Assembly (NCBI GenBank): GCA_029721515.1
Contig: CM056559.1
Coordinates: forward strand, 14,561,001 to 14,625,000
Direction of reading: 5' to 3'
DNA: 64,000 nt
Origin: Synanceia verrucosa
Taxonomy: Eukaryota; Chordata; Actinopteri; Perciformes; Synanceiidae
A program made the position numbers and the translations under genes. Below the pieces are notes generated by a model. That model was given only the letters and a program-made list of their open reading frames with translations, was not told the origin of the DNA and made no database searches. The stretch's first letter is position 1. Every line of letters begins with the position of its first letter. This document shows, piece after piece, positions 13,509 through 27,400 of the stretch.

Positions 13509-16500
13509 GTAAGATTGATATGGATAGGTGAAAATGAAATTACTGTTAAATGATATGTTTCTAAACAAACTCAAAATAGCACATTGCCCCATTTTAAATA
13601 TTTTTTCCGTGACAAAATGTTACGCATGATGCGTAGCCTACATGTTAAATTGACAAGGGGAGTGGTAAGTGTAAGGTTCATAATTTGGTAGTTCATTGTT
13701 GAGCAGAAACATGACCATGTGTACAAAGATTAAGGAGGGTATACTTTGTTACAGAGTACACCCACCTACTTTTCTAATGGTTTACAGTATATCCAAAAAG
13801 CCATTAGAATACAAAATACAATATCCTTCTCTGTAACATGCCCATCTCTACCGAGCAGTACACCCAACCTTATCAATGACCACTACACCAGTGGTTAAGA
13901 CAAACAGCATGCGTCCAATTCTGCTGCAACAAAAGAAACGCAAGTCGCCCCGAACTGCCTATAAGAGGTGTTAAATATGAGTAAGCATTTGCATTTATTA
14001 CATCATTTCAACAAATGCACAAAAAGAATACTGTCTAGAGATCAAATTTATTCAAAAAAGGTGTATTGGAGTTAACAGTAGATCAAAGTATGGCCTGCAT
14101 GTGCGTAGGTCAGCCTCTCTAAGCTGCCTGTGCACTGTCTGAGCACTGACACGGGGTTGGTGACGTCCAGGTGTCTCAGCAGCAGTAACGGTGGCAGAAA
14201 GTGTCCGGTTTCTGAGATGGTGAGGACGAATATGGCGATCCTGAATGTTGATCGGAACACGTGGTCCGCCGCTTCGTGGACGATCTGAAGTGCAGTTCGT
14301 GGCATGGAATCTGGTTCTTAGACGACTAATTGGTGATTCATGAACGTTCATTGCCCTTGCAACATCTCGCGCACTCATGCCAGCACTCGGCAGTCGCCGC
14401 ATCATTACAAAAGCACTTAGAGAAAAGATTTTTTTCCCATTTTATGCAGGTTGGGTAGACAAACAAAAGTGCAGATCCCATTTTCATACACCAGTGCTCA
14501 AGTTGTCTGGGTCAAACACACCTGGTCATCACAATACTGTGTCACAATGCGCACTTATTGCATTTTTGGCACATGTTACCAGTCATGCATAACCTTTTGT
14601 CCAAACAAGCATTTTCATATTGCTGCTGAGACAAACGGCAACAATTCTCTTTATAAAACTTGTGTTTCTTTTCTTGTTGAGCATACAACAGTTTTTCTAC
14701 AGACACAGGATCTGTTCAGATCAAATCACGTAAATCAGGTCAGATGAGGTAAAATCCAATTGTTTCATTATTAAATCCTTTCTGCCAGTTCTTTTAGCTT
14801 TATTCTAGTTATCTATATTCCCCTGGGGAGCAAAACACTGCAATGCTGCACTACAGTGTTGCAAATTGCAGCAAATAATGGCATCTATTGTAAGGTCAAA
14901 GGTATTATGTGAAGTTTTCCTTATAAAACTGGTGTTGTTTACATTCCATGTTGGCCTTAAATATGCAGAGACATATGGAGTGTAAGGCCTACATATAATT
15001 TTCATGCATTTTCCACCTCATAAATATTTATCAACACTTTTTGTGCCCTGAAACATGTATTGTTTACAATGAGTTCCATAAACAATATGGATGCCTACTC
15101 ATCAAAATACGTCATCCTACATCATGCTTTTAATTCATGCTTATTAGTCTATATTCTAGTAAACACAACCTGGACCTTCTAACTGTGGAAAAAACATATT
15201 TGATGACGATTCAAAATTTTTATGCTGCACAGATGGCATGGAAATTATACTGTATAAACCAAACAATACTTTGGCATTGGTCTGACCATATTGCCTCGAT
15301 GCAGAAAATAAATATGTGCTTTGATAATACATCAAAGCCATCCATATGAATGAATTTCGTGTCATTAAAGTCATTAGATTTGAATTCCCTAGTTTAAGTT
15401 GACTAACTGAAGACTTCCTTAATGCTCTAGACTCCAGACTGTCAAGGGCTGAATCAACCACACATGCAGTAATAAGAGCCTCTCCTCTCAGACAGCACGC
15501 CTTCTCAATTTGGCCTTCTCATTTGACAGAAATATGCTGAACTAGCGTTGGGCACTGAGACCCATTTGTTCTTTAGAACTACAGGTGTAGTAGCAGAGTG
15601 CCCTGGACCTTTAACCTTTAAGACAGGATTTTGTCACTTTGTAATGATTTAAAGTCTGGGAGCTAACCAGTGGAGAAGTGGAGAAAGTCCTAACCATTGT
15701 GAAGGACTTTTTTTTGGAAGGTTTTGAATATTTGTGGGAAGTCAAATAGAGATGTGTCTCCTCTCTTGACAGTCCACTGAGTTGCTTGCTAACATTACAA
15801 TGATAAAACATTTAGTCAAATCTAAAATTATTTTATCATGTTAGTCATACTTAAATCACTAAAGTGTGCACAAAGGAATTTCCACACATTGAGATAATTG
15901 CTCTCACACCAGAGTGCCTCTGATCCTTTTGTTTTTGGTAAATTCGGGTCCTGTGGTGCTCATTCTACAGACCACCTGTTCATTTCTTTTCTGCCTACCA
16001 AGCAAGCAGAGCTACCAAATGTTTGGTCTGCTACATTGTCTAGTTGTAGATGCTGGCTCAGCCAGACGTGTCACACGATACCATTCAGACCTCGTGCCCC
16101 TCGACCTCCAATCACCTCAACCACTGGTTAAAAGCAACTATTGTGTGTCTCCCATTGAAATCCTCTCACATGGGGAGACTAACTAAGTATATTAACCTTG
16201 TCAAACCCTCCCCCAGCATCTTTTGTTTTGCATTAGGCATCTTCTCTGCCAATGTGGTAAAGCACAAAAAGAGGCCAGAATGACAGAATATGTTGTCCTT
16301 AGTAATTATTTGCTGCTGCGCTCAGGCAGAAGCTTAAATAAATTGGTGCACAGGCATGAATTCCTCAAATCTGATCACACCAGCATATGTGCAGAGTATG
16401 AAAAGGATTATTGGTGAAAGGCCCCTACTTTGACGCCTCAAACCCCACCCCCTTCTCTTTCGCTCTTATTATTGGAAACAACTTAATTAATATATTCCTG

Positions 16501-19500
16501 AGATCATTTTGGCTGTTCCAACGCTTCCATCAGAGTGACGAAAATGCATTACTTAAAAAATTATTTGCACCACTCAGGAAGTGCTTTGACCTTAGTGGAA
16601 CCTAAATGATGGTGGAAATGTTGCATGCTCAAATAAACCGAACCACATGTCACATGCTTTGCAACCCCCCCCCCCCCCCCCCAAAAAAAAAGTGTTCATT
16701 CAGCATTATTTCCAACTCCTTGCACGCATCTACTGTGTCATCAGACAAATCACTTGTGAATTAGAGATGAGAACTGGGAGTAAGTTTATGAGGATGTGAT
16801 GTGTTGTCCAGATGGGTAGTAAAGCCTGATTGTATGTATGTTATGTTCTCAGCTTGCGCCTGTCTATGTGGAGCATGAGCTAGCCATATGCAATTCTTAT
16901 ACAATTATACAATGACAACTCTTAAAATACGAAAATGTTTTTAATTTTCCTTTTTTTCGCTCACTGCAGATGGAATATTTAATTAGTCCATCTTAAAGTT
17001 GGATGCCAAATTTTATGGAGGGTGCAATATAATCTTCCATTCATTTATTTCCTACAACTGGCTGAAGTTTTTAATTTGACATTGTTAATAGTTGATATTC
17101 AAGAGTTGGTTGCATGGATAAATAGTTTTTTAATGAGCATTCATCTGTGCATGATTATGAAATGTACATGTGTGTGTGTTCAGATGTAAATGAGTGTGAG
17201 GAACTCAATGGAGGGTGCCAGCAAACATGTGTCGACACACTGGGCTCTTATCACTGTGAGTGCAGCGAAGGCTTCCGCATGCACGCTGATGGTCGGACTT
17301 GCATTGGTAAGTACCAAACAAAAGTATTTATTGCACTTGTGGCAAGCATTTTAAAAGTCCATTTATTCTTTCCTGTGCATTGCATTTCCGTCATTAATGA
17401 GTCCTCAGTGGCAAAGAGGAATAACACAGATACAACGCACTAAAATTAGGCTTCTGTACTTGCTCCATATAAAGGAATACTTTGATATTTTAAGTTAGAT
17501 GAAACGATTAATACCACCCTTTAATATATGTACTGTATGTTTTACAAAGATTATAGAGTATTAATGGTATTAAATGTGAGATTGGAGGCATTTCTGTTGC
17601 CTCCCCACAACTCTCAACATGGCGACATGACTCTCACCAGTGAGAACACTGTTATTATAATATCATTACTGTTATTAAACTATCATTCCATGTATTTGAA
17701 TTAATGCAGCCTAATTGTTTTTCAATGAAAGTAGCACTAGCTCTAGAGAGAAAGTCTGTCCCTTCAAGTCCCCCTCAAAACCACTCCCCCAACTGAAAAC
17801 CACGAATATGTCAAGATAGCAGCTTGTAGAAGCCTGATTATTAGACATTATAAATACTGTTTATTATGGGCCTGTTACGGCACCAGGTACGAGATTTTTC
17901 TTTCTTTCTTTTGTCAGTTTGTTTGATATATTGATTCCTGCTCGGTTGTGAAGAGAATTTCAATTGAAAAAGTAAAATAAATAAATAAATAAATAAATAA
18001 CTAAATAAAATTCATTACTAACCCTAAATTTAGTGCAGTAGCACTTCCATGACTATCCTCAGTGTCTGATGGAAAATTCTCATTTGACAAGGTGAAATAT
18101 AGGCAGTAAAAATACTTTCCCCCCCATTTCAGTGCCATAGAAACCTAACAAGACAATTTGCCATGAAAATTAGAAAACCAAACTGTTGTTTATGGTCTTA
18201 TTTTTCATTGTCAATACTCCCATTTGTTTTTTTTTTGTCTGCTTTGAGGTAAAGCATAGGGAAGGAGCGAGGGGTGGCTAATTGTGTCTGTTGAAGTCAT
18301 CAGTGTTAAAAGCCAGCCGCTCTCTCTTTTACAGCCTGCCTGTGTCATCATGTCTGTGTTTAGAGCACCCAGAAGGCACACAGCTGATATTCATATTTGG
18401 CACATCATTAAATCACAGGAGTAATGGGATGGAAAGATCATTAGAGGAATCAGGGGTACCTGCTTGAATATAATGTTCCAGTTTCCAGCCTTTACCCAAG
18501 AGTTTTCCATAATTGCATTGCTACAGAGTTTGAGGTGTGAAAGCCATTTTAGATTGACAACACATTCAATTAGCCTACACTTGTCAGTTTGTGTGATTTC
18601 AGATATTTAATATCCTAAAAATGCTCATTAATTTGGTAACTAAGCTTACATGTGTTGATGATCATTTACCGTGTATGTTTCTGTCTTCCTTTTAAGCTGT
18701 GAACTCTTGTTTGGTATTGAATGGTGGATGTGAGCATAAATGTGTGGACATGGGGAGCAATCACTACAAATGTGAATGTCGAAAAAACTACCAACTGAAG
18801 AGAGACGGGAGGCACTGTGAATGTAAGTTATTTTGCTAAAGATATGAGAATACATTACAAATGTTGAACACAGTTCATTAGAGTGGGTTTTCGTTCTGAT
18901 ATGAGTTTGCTTCTAATGTTGCAAATTGAAAAAAAAATCTTGTGGCTGGTCTGCAAAGGTAGGAAGCTGGAGAGAGGAAAGGAATTTCAGCAGTGGCTTT
19001 AGAAACAGGAAGGGGCAGGAGGTCGGATTTCTTCTCTTGGATTTTAAAAGGTTTTGTAAGTTTTCACAAGAGATCTTTGGGATATCAAAACCAGACATTT
19101 GTTGTAATGTTGCTGAATAAGAAGCTGCATGTACAGGGGTCAAACTTGCATGTTAATCTGGAGTTGGAGTTAAGATGTCTATGATAGCCATGCTCATGTA
19201 CTAACAAGCAAGGTCAGAAAATCACCTGCTGGGCTGACATGGCTTCATTTTTGTGCATGTATGTGTATCTCCCTCTCTGTCTGTGTGCATCAGTGATCGA
19301 CCCCTGTGAGGACAGGAATGGAGGCTGCGCCCAGCTGTGTCTGTCAGAAGACGTCCGGGTTCACTGCAGCTGCCGACCTGGTTTTACACTGGCTGGAGAT
19401 GGCAAGAACTGTGAAGGCAAGGGATTACACACCAGCATACTGCATATATGAATGAAAAACATAAAAGCTGATAGATATTTCAAGCTCAAAAATACCTTTC

Positions 19501-20411
19501 TATGCTGGCCCTGAAGTGCAAATCACAATGACAAATCAGAAAACACAACGACAAATCAGAAAACACAACGACAAAAAAGAAAACACAACTACAAAAGAGA
19601 AAACACAAAGGCAAATCAGAAAACACAGCTAGAAAAAGAGAAAACACAACAATGAAAGAGAAAACACAACAACGTTAACCAAACCGGAAAAGGTAGGTAC
19701 CTTCGGGGCGCCATGAATCGTCACTGATTGGGCAACATGACTCGTTGCTGATTTGATGAAGGAATTGTTTTCTCTTTTGTTGTTGTGTTTTCTCTTTCAT
19801 TGTTGTGTTTTCTCTTTTGTAGCTGCATTTTCTGATTTGCCTTTGTGTTTTCTCTTTCGTCATTGTTTTCTCTTTTGTAATTGTGTTTTCTGATTTGCCG
19901 TTGTGTTTTCTCTTTCGTCCTTGTGTTTTCTCCTTTGTAGTTGTGTTTTCTGATTTGCCATTGTGTTTTCTCTTTTGTTGTTGTGTTTTCTGATTTGCCG
20001 TTGCATTTTCTGATATGTCGTTGTCTTTTCTCTTTTGTCTTGTGTTTTCTGATTTGCTGTTGTGATTTGCACTTCAGGGCCACCATATCTTTCCCTGGAA
20101 TCTGCTGTAGTTTATGAGAATGATTTTTTCATAAGTTACAGCTACCCTCAATCATTTTTCTGAGAGCAAATCTGCACTACAAAAGACCTGCATTGATTTG
20201 AGAGGCTGATGCTGGAAACGTTTCTTTTGCTCCACCTATGGGGAAAGGAGAAGCCAGAGAAATCTGAGACACGATAGAGCCTTCCTGCTGGAGGAAGTAT
20301 TTGCTACATTGTTTTGAAATCCTTAACACTTTCAGATTTTTTTATGGGAGCATAGTTTTGTTGCCTAACATCCGTGCAACGCCATGACAGTCTTGAGCTC
20401 AGCCCCTCACA

Positions 20412-20444
<33 letters not shown>

Positions 20445-23400
20445 TCAGTGCGTGTGTTTCTTTCCAAAAGTATGTTTCTGTTTCACATTTAGCAAACAGG
20501 TTTAGGTTCTATACATAGAAGAGATTTATCAATTCTGAAATGCTCTGGACTACATTTTTTCTGTCTCCTATAGATATTGATGAGTGCAGTTCAGGTCTTG
20601 CCAAGTGTTCCCATGGGTGTGTCAATATGCTGGGCTCCTTCAGCTGTGTGTGTCATCCTGGCTTTGAACTTGGTGCAGATGGCAAACAGTGTTACCGTAA
20701 GTAAAGACTGTAGAAGTGAAAATAAACTTTAAGCATGAAAATTACATGCATATATGAAGGTGCTGAACCAGTAGGGGGCAACAAACCACTTAAGTTTAAG
20801 GAAAACATCATGTTTGGGCATAAAATATGTGCTGAAACAACATCAGTGTGGAAATCACATTACAAACATAACTTACAAAACAACAGTCTCCTACTTGAAA
20901 GTTCTGTGCTTGTTGCATCCATTCACCTCCCTACTGCCCTCACACGTTGCTGTATGTACTGTCAATGATACGCCTAAAGCAAAAACCTACAAATTACCAT
21001 GCCATTGACACAACTTCTTTTGCAACTAGGATGAGTGTTGAAGAAGGTACAGCTCTTTGTGCAAACATACTCATCTTGGAAATAAGGAAGGAATCTGAAG
21101 GAAGAAACTGGAATGCATGTAGAATACAACATAATGCCATCGCTGATGACCAATTTTAACTTTTTTGTTCTGCAGATGTTTCACACCTATGTGTAGCTAT
21201 TTGCAACATATGGGAGAAACAAAAAATAGTCCTCATAAATGCTCCAAAACTTTGTTCTCACGTGTAATTTAAAGTTATGCTCTTTAATTGTTTTTGGTAC
21301 TCTCTCCTCTAGGCATTGTAATGGAGATTGTCAACAGCTGTGAGAAGAACAATGGAGGTTGCTCTCATCACTGTGAGCACACCACCAACGGCCCACTGTG
21401 CTCCTGTAACCATGGCTACCAGCTAGACTTTGACAGGAAGACCTGCGTAGGTAAGAATTTGTCTTTTTTTGATTTTTATGACTCTCTCTCTGCTTGTGTT
21501 ATTCTGACCACTCTAAATGACTGTGTGTCTTCCTCAGATAGTGATGAGTGTAACAGTAGGGAGTCCTGCTGTCGTCACTTCTGTAGAAACTACCCGGGTG
21601 GCTATGAGTGCAGCTGCAGAGCTGGCCACAGAATGAATCCAGACGGTTGTGGCTGCGATGGTAAGCATGCTAGATTGTTAGTGTGGGGCTTTCAAGTGTT
21701 TTCTGTGTTGTGGCACACTTTCCTAGTTGTTTGTGCAGGACACAAATTCCCAGCGGTCACTAACAAATTGCTCAGAAATTAAGCTTTCCATAGTCATTTC
21801 AGAGCAGAAAACAGCATTTTGCTCACCAAGGAGCAAACTCGAGGGAGCTGCCAAGTTAAATCAACTGATACAAATGTATTTATGTGATTGGAAAACAATT
21901 AGCCCACCTGAAGTTGATCTACACACCCGTCTGTCAACGAATGGATGCACGACCAAGAAAAATCTGTTCAACCTGCGCCCAATTACAATGACTTACACTT
22001 GTGTTTTGCTGTTATAACGCTTTTCATTCTTGTGTTATTTTTGTATTCTTTTGTCAGACATTGATGAATGCCTAGCAGAGACCTCAGGCTGTGAACATGG
22101 CTGTGTCAACACCCTTGGGACATATGAGTGCTTTTGTGAACTGGGCTTTCGCTTGGATCAAGACCAGCACTCCTGTATTTGTGAGTGACATTTGTACCAT
22201 AGTTCTTCTTGGATCGGGATAGTTGTGTTAGTAGTGTCTCAGTCATCTAAGATTATTTGAGTCTAACATTGTTCTGGGTCTGTTTAGCGCTATATGGTAG
22301 AGAACTGGAAGAAGAAGATGATGAAGAGGAAAAAGAGGATGAGCAGCTGGAGCTTCACAGATTACCAGATCTGCTGTTCCGTAAAGCTCCTCAGCTCCTG
22401 CAGTACACTGCAGCCTTGCACTCCCGTTATGACAGTGATGATGGTAGTGATGGGGATGACAGCGAAAAAGAAATGGAGATCCAGTGGGAACATCGAGGAG
22501 AGCTTAGACTGAACAGCGACATAGGTACAGTAAACCCAGACTGTTGAATCGATTGTTGTTGTTGAACAACACTTTTTTTTCCCCATAGCCTTACATTGGG
22601 AAACATACATGTTCGTAGGTCAGTGGACATTTTTTTCAATTACTTCAAAATCCTTGTATGAACACTTAAGAGGCAGGGTTAGAGGAAATATCCTGTTCTT
22701 CCTTCATTAAATCTTCAGACCAGCGAAGTATGTTTTTAGTAGACCATTCCTTTTTGCAGTGTGTCTAGATGGCTTGTTTGGGGATGACTGCAGTGTGAGC
22801 TGTGAAGACTGTGTAAATGGAGAATGTCATGAAAACAGAGACCGATGTGAATGTTCAGCTGGATGGACTGGGATCATCTGTAACAACAGTAAGTATAGTG
22901 TATTATATAGCCTATTCTACAGTACATTTGCAAATTATGTGTTACATCTTTTCTTTGCAAATGCCGTAGTGAACTAAACTCTACAACCTTGGCTTCATTA
23001 CTTTCCTCAAAATGCTTTAATGTTGAGTTTTTACGTACATATTTAACATAGATTTCCTACCAGGAAGTCGCATGATTGTTGACAGGAATAGTTTGACATT
23101 TGGGGAAATGTGCTTATTCATGTTCTCTGGGAGTTGAGATGAAAATACTTCAGTGATTTGGATCCATCCATCCATCCATTTTCTACCACTTATCCTCACA
23201 TAAGGTCGCGAGGGCTGGAACCTAAAGGCGAAAGGCAGGGTACACCCTGGACAAGTCGCCAGTTCATCGCAGGGAACATAGAGACAGACAACCACTCACA
23301 CTCACATTCACACCTACGGTCAGTTTAAATTAGCCGATTAACCTAATCCCCATGCATGTTTTTGGATGGTGGAGGAAGCTGGAGTACCAGAATGAACCCA

Positions 23401-24412
23401 CACAGACACGGGGAGAACATGAAAACTCCACACAGAAAGGCCCCGGGCCCAGGATTCGACCTTCTTGCTGTTAGGTGACAGTGCTAACTACGACACCACC
23501 GTGCCGCCCTCAATTATTTGGATGATATCTGCAAAGTTATTCCTATATTATTTTCTATGCAACTGTAGATGATATACCGATTACAGTGCATCACTTTTCA
23601 TAGGTATATCCACTAACAGAGAGAATAAAATGGAAGACTGATACTCCCACATACAGTATGTCTGTTATATGAAGCTAGAACCTGCTGTCGGTTAGCTTAG
23701 CTTAGCATGAAGACTAGCAACAGAGGAAAACAGGGAACTTGGCTCTGTAAGAAAGATAACAGAGTTACCAGTCATTAGTTAATACATCCATTTTTGGTTT
23801 TGCTGAACTATTTATTGTCTATTTATTGTTTTTGCATAGAGCCAAGCTATCTGCTTTCCTGTACAGTTTATATGCTAAACTAAAGCCGCTTTCACACTGC
23901 ACGAAAAACCCGCGTCGACCCGCGTCAACGCGGGTTTTTCGTGCACCGTGAAAAGGTCGACGCGGCATTTTGACATGGGTCAACGACTCGGCAATTAGTA
24001 TAAGCTGTCGGGTATCTTCTCATCTAACTTTTGTACAGTAACAATGTGAATAAGTTTATTTCCCAAAGATGTCAAAGTATTTCTCTTTCTTCCTTACTAC
24101 TTACATTTTGGATGTAAAAAACAGACTCTCTGGCCAAGATGTGAATGGAAAAGAAACTGAAATTAATATAACACAGTATGCCCAGATCACATGACAGGAA
24201 AATAATGTTTACAATAGTGATGCCCAACAGACACACACACACACACACACACACAGACACACACGTTTATTTAAGTCACCTTTGGGGTATTTAGGCATTT
24301 CTAACCACTGACCCAAAATCAAGGACATGGATTTTGTCCCCAATTGCACATGCCATCCCCAGTCAACTGGTGTTAAGTGGAGTGTGTGACCCCAGTGTGG
24401 ACATAAGGCAGA

Positions 24413-24462
<50 letters not shown>

Positions 24463-27400
24463 GTCTATTCGAAGTACCCATTGCAATATGGTCTAGTTTT
24501 AGAGATGAGAGAGCTCCCTGTGTAGATCGATACATGGCCATGTATCACAACCTGTCAGCTCCTCTGTGTGGGAGGCTGGGTTGTTTATGGGCTCCAGAAC
24601 ACAAGAGCATCAGGGGAATCAATCTGTCTGCTACTGGAACAAGGCCAGGGCCCACAGCAAGAGCACAGCCTGAGGCCAAGGATGTCCACTACTGGGTTAG
24701 AAAGCAAGGCTCTATTGTTTCCATCCAGCTCCATGATTAATGGCTGTCTTTGGTCTGAACCCACTGCTAATCATAAGAGGAAAGCCATGTGGGACAAGTC
24801 CGTTAGAAGCAATCTGTCACTTTTAGAAACACGCTCCTGAGGTAGTAAGCAATATTCAGATGCACCCCTGGAGGTGATGGTCTGGATAGCATTTTCAGCA
24901 GGAGAAGATTAGTAGAGTAGTGGGCTATACAAGGAAATAGGTACATTACTCATAAGAATTTTGCACCCTCTGTGGCCTAAAGTAAAATGATTTGACTTAC
25001 TTTATGTGATAGGTGCCACTGATATAGAAATAAATGAAATGAATTCATATAATTCATATTTATGTATAAGATGCAAAATCATCTTGGGATTATAGCAAAT
25101 TTTGCTTTAGTCCATTTAGTGCAACTTTTCATTTGTGCTATTTAAACAGTTCTTGTCATTGTGATCATTGTATTAAAAACAACTTATTCTCTATACTCCA
25201 AGCCCTTCCTGCTCCATGGATCGACAAAAAACTGCAACGTTGAGAGTGTGACATGGAATTTAAGCAGCCTTTCATTTGATAGATTTGTCACATCTTAAAC
25301 AGCCAGCTGGTTCATGTTATAATTGCTAACAAGGTCAGCGAGATTACGAGGGTCAGGAGGGCACACACCATGGGGAAAGACAGGATGGAAGGTGGAAGTG
25401 TTGACTGATTTTTCAAAGTTGACTTTCTTTGGCTGCTTTGCTTTCTCTTCTCTCAATTAGGCCTCTGTATTTCAGTGTAAAAGGAATGATTCATTAAGTT
25501 ATACTGCAGCTATTAAGGTGTCACTGCTCATTTTCCCTCCTGCAGCTTGTCCACAGGGGACCTATGGACAGGCCTGTAACAGCCTGTGTCGTTGTCAGAA
25601 TGGAGGCTCGTGTGACCCTGTGACTGGGAAGTGTTTGTGCCACCCTGGTGTACAGGGTCTGCTCTGCGAGGATGGTTTGTATTCCTTTTCACCCATAATG
25701 ACATTTTTAGCTTTTGCCCCTTTTTATGAAGCAATATCTCCATACTGCCTTGTCATAGATTGTATATAGTGTTATTCATGAACAGTTTAATGAAAACTAT
25801 ATTGGCTTTCATAATCAAAAATGGTATCATATGAATATTGTCAGAAATATGAAAGAATAAAACCAGTGTACTTTACAAGACAGAAGCCAACATTTTATAT
25901 TTACTTATACTTACTTATATTTACTCTAATCTACAGGTTGACAACTACTGCTCTGTATTGTCTTTCAGTGTGTGCTGAAACACTTTCACAGTTTAAATGT
26001 TACTCTTATCACAGTGGAGCTTAATTTACAACATGCATATGTTGTAAATATGCATATTCATATTTACAGGTTGTCCAAGGGGTTATTTCGGGAGGTACTG
26101 TAAAAGAAAATGCAACTGTCCCAATAACGGACATTGCCATCGCCTGTATGGAGGCTGCCTATGTTCTCCGGGACTATATGGCCGATTCTGCCACCTGCGT
26201 GAGTACTCACCTGGCCTTATCATAATCCCCACTGTATAATGGTAATAAAGATGATACTGTCACAAACAATGACACCGTTGTTTAATAGCATTGATAAAAA
26301 AATACATTGGGATTATGTGAGAAAACACTGAGTGATCAAAACCATCAGTGACAATCTTTTGGTGTTAACATACACATGGATTACATTTTTTTAATTGCTA
26401 CTAAAAGATTAGGCTATATTTAGGAAATTATGTACAAACTGTACAAATAATGTACACATAATGTCAGCTTCATTTGAGTACCATGTTTACTCTTCATTGC
26501 TTAGCCGTTTTGACGGCGGCACCAAGTGAGTTGGAAGCTCTCTGGGGAGCCACTGGCCCTCCAGTTTTCCCTCAATGAGGTGGACTGCCAAAGCAAACTC
26601 CTCATTGTCCAACATGCCATCCCCATCAACATCAGACAGCCTCCAGATGTGAGCAAGCACAGAATTGGGCAGAAGGGTGGTCGTCATCCAATCTTTGACT
26701 TTGGTGCCGCTCAGTTTGCCACCGTTTGGACTGAGGTTAAAGAAAATCTCGTCATACTTTGGCTTGTATTTCTCCACTGCCCACTCGTCAAAATCTGCCT
26801 GGCTGCTCTCATCATCTCTTTTCTGTTCCTTGAAAGGATGTCTCTTGTAATGCTCAGGCCTAAATGTTCCCAAAAATTCAGCATCCAGCACACCAGGGAG
26901 GGATTTCTTGCTCAGTTCTCGTTGTTGGAGTAAAGGCACAAGGTTTGCTATGTCAGTGGTCAGGAGTTTGTCCAAGGATGCCATCAGACTTGGTTTCAGT
27001 ACCTTGAACTTTGAGAAATCTTGACCCAAAAGTTTCTCCTGAAAAAGTATGCATCACATATCACATGTAAGGCTCACAGCACACATGTTTAAGGTGAACA
27101 CATTCTAACAACACTTAGACGGCTATTAAATGTAATATTCCACCTGCATCTTGGTACAGTCGGGAAAGTCTCCAGCTGGGACTCGATGCTGTTGCTGAAT
27201 CTTGGTGAAAATCACAGGAAGCTGGTAAATCAGATTGTGCTTCTTGCTTTCTTTGCAAAATATTGTTGGCATCTCCTGCTTAAGGTAGCTGATAATGTGG
27301 GCATGAGCCTAGAATGGAGAAAAAAATGACCATAAATGCAGTTTAAGTATGTGTGTAAATTATGGACTTGAACATATCTCTTACCCTTACTAAGCGCGCC

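Larger units (their letters stand above)
13509..17183 (+). other. 3.7-kb intron
   Basis: Canonical GTAAGA at the start and CAG at the end. Contains the Tc1-like fragment near 14.05-14.4 kb and a C homopolymer (16665-16682). No other exon seen. Confidence 0.7.
22889..25545 (+). other. 2.7-kb intron
   Basis: Holds one dispersed repeat copy (23163-23519), a palindrome near 23.9 kb and two CA tracts. No exon of either strand seen. Confidence 0.7.

Noticed and set aside
14052..14405. A working Tc1 transposase gene
   Set aside because: Only the N-terminal DNA-binding part is open; no DDE domain or terminal repeats were found.
19721..20086. 121-codon - strand frame rich in Lys, Thr and Gln (ENTTTKEKTQ repeats)
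   Set aside because: It is the translation of the 20-bp tandem unit in the inverted-repeat element, is open in more than one frame and has no domain.
24209..24541. 110-codon - strand frame with long Cys-Val runs
   Set aside because: The runs are translated CA repeats and the rest shows no similarity to a known family.
26526..26933. 135-codon + strand frame
   Set aside because: It is the antisense shadow of EHD exon 6, whose splice sites and EH-domain motifs are clear.
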